Of a stretch of 64,000 nucleotides of DNA, positions 63,437 through 64,000 are shown in pieces. The translations under genes were made by a program, and so were the position numbers. The stretch comes from Microbacterium kyungheense. GTDB lineage: Bacteria > Actinomycetota > Actinomycetes > Actinomycetales > Microbacteriaceae. Below the pieces are notes generated by a model. It saw nothing but the letters and a program-made list of their open reading frames with translations, was not told where the DNA came from and searched no databases. Position 1 is the stretch's first letter, and each line of letters opens with the position of its first letter. The stretch covers positions 868,001 through 932,000 of the forward strand of contig NZ_VFPE01000002.1 of NCBI RefSeq assembly GCF_006783905.1. Direction: 5' to 3'.

Positions 63437-64000
63437 GTGACGCGGGCACGGAGGCTGCGGCTCGTCCCGGTGGCCGCGGCGGCCTGGTCCGTCGCCGCCG
63501 CGGCGATCCTCCTGCCGACGTGGTCGACAGGGCTCGCGCTCACGCTGTGGCTCGCCGTGGGCGGGGCGCTGGCGGCCGCTACGATCCGAAGGCGGAGCAC
63601 GCCGTCGACCCGGCCGTCGGCTGCCGTCCTGGTCGCGATCCTCGCCCTTGCCGCGGGTGCGGCTGCGGCGTCGCACGTGGCGCTCGCCCAGCCGGCGCGG
63701 ACGCAGCTGGCCGCCGAGGCGCTCTCGGGTGGCCGCGCGGTCGACGTGACAGCGACCGTCGTGGGCAAGGTGGAGCGACGCGCCGACGGCACGCTCGCGT
63801 TCGACGCGCGCGCGACGGCGTTCACGACCGGAGCCACCCGGCGCGACGCGGACGTCGAGGTCGTCGTGCGCGTCGCGCCGGAGGACGTCGATCAGCCGGC
63901 GCTGCTGGATGTCGGCGCCGAGGTGATCGCGCGCGGCACGGCGAAGCCGGCGCGCGCGGGGGAGCGGGCTGTCGTCACCGTGTGGGGCTCGCGCGGAGTG
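63437..64000 (+). CDS. ComEC-like competence channel, N-terminal part (cut by window end)
   Basis: 188 residues, frame open to the window end. GTG 63437 starts one base after the comEA stop. An Arg-rich start is followed by three hydrophobic stretches (about residues 12-30, 32-48 and 64-84) and a beta-rich region with VDVTATVVGKVERR and LLDVGAEVIARGTAKPA, as in the DUF4131 N-terminal domain of ComEC, the membrane channel for single-stranded DNA uptake. The competence core and lactamase-like domain lie beyond the window. The assignment rests on position after comEA plus this topology. Confidence 0.8.
   Translation, partial: MTRARRLRLVPVAAAAWSVAAAAILLPTWSTGLALTLWLAVGGALAAATIRRRSTPSTRPSAAVLVAILALAAGAAAASHVALAQPARTQLAAEALSGGRAVDVTATVVGKVERRADGTLAFDARATAFTTGATRRDADVEVVVRVAPEDVDQPALLDVGAEVIARGTAKPARAGERAVVTVWGSRGV

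Overview
The window is a compact, roughly 70% G+C segment of an actinobacterial chromosome. Gene order (tig-clpP1-clpP2-clpX; ileS-folC-DUF4233-ndk-vkor-rne-rplU-rpmA-obgE-proB-proA-nadD-rsfS-tRNA-Ala), a translational T-box on ileS, archaeal/eukaryotic-like IleS and ValS, and many leaderless-type starts point to Micrococcales, most likely Microbacteriaceae (Microbacterium-like). This placement is inference from gene content and codon use; no 16S rRNA is present. I see no insertion sequences, prophage, CRISPR array or island of foreign base composition.

Layout. 1-6.5 kb: end of an Fpg/Nei glycosylase, a PaiB-like FMN protein overlapping an amidohydrolase, and a multicopper oxidase followed by a NarL-type two-component system. 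6.6-10.8 kb: Dps, a membrane O-acyltransferase with SGNH domain, gamma carbonic anhydrase-like protein, alpha/beta hydrolase. 10.9-15.8 kb: tRNA-Gly and tRNA-Pro, then trigger factor and the ClpP1P2X protease. 15.8-23.1 kb: three hydrolases, an M3 oligopeptidase, and an ArsR-type regulator / small protein / MFS exporter operon with a strong operator cluster. 23.1-29.3 kb: valS and a coupled small gene, an MHS-type symporter, and an exported GH1 beta-glucosidase behind a CebR-like operator. 29.1-47 kb: a housekeeping run for translation, folate, nucleotides, ribosome assembly, proline and NAD, interrupted by a glycosyltransferase with a probable C-terminal frameshift. 47-58.6 kb: cell-envelope and accessory genes (VanY-like peptidase facing a VanRS-like two-component system, sugar dehydrogenase lipoprotein, metallopeptidase, AidB-like enzyme, GH3, YedK/HMCES, App1-type phosphatase, DedA). 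58.6-64 kb: pabB, leuS and the competence genes comEA and comEC (cut by the window end).

Two window-wide signals stand out. First, the octamer GGATGCCG (or its complement CGGCATCC) occurs 63 times by eye, about one per kb, against about 5 expected from base composition. In the coding copies I checked it is read as GAT-GCC or GCA-TCC, which uses codons otherwise disfavoured here, and inverted pairs of it form several terminator hairpins. That is the layout of DNA-uptake or Chi-like sequences. Second, many gene starts lack a Shine-Dalgarno sequence and instead have a TANNNT hexamer exactly 6-7 nt upstream, as expected for leaderless mRNAs; this was used to settle several start codons.
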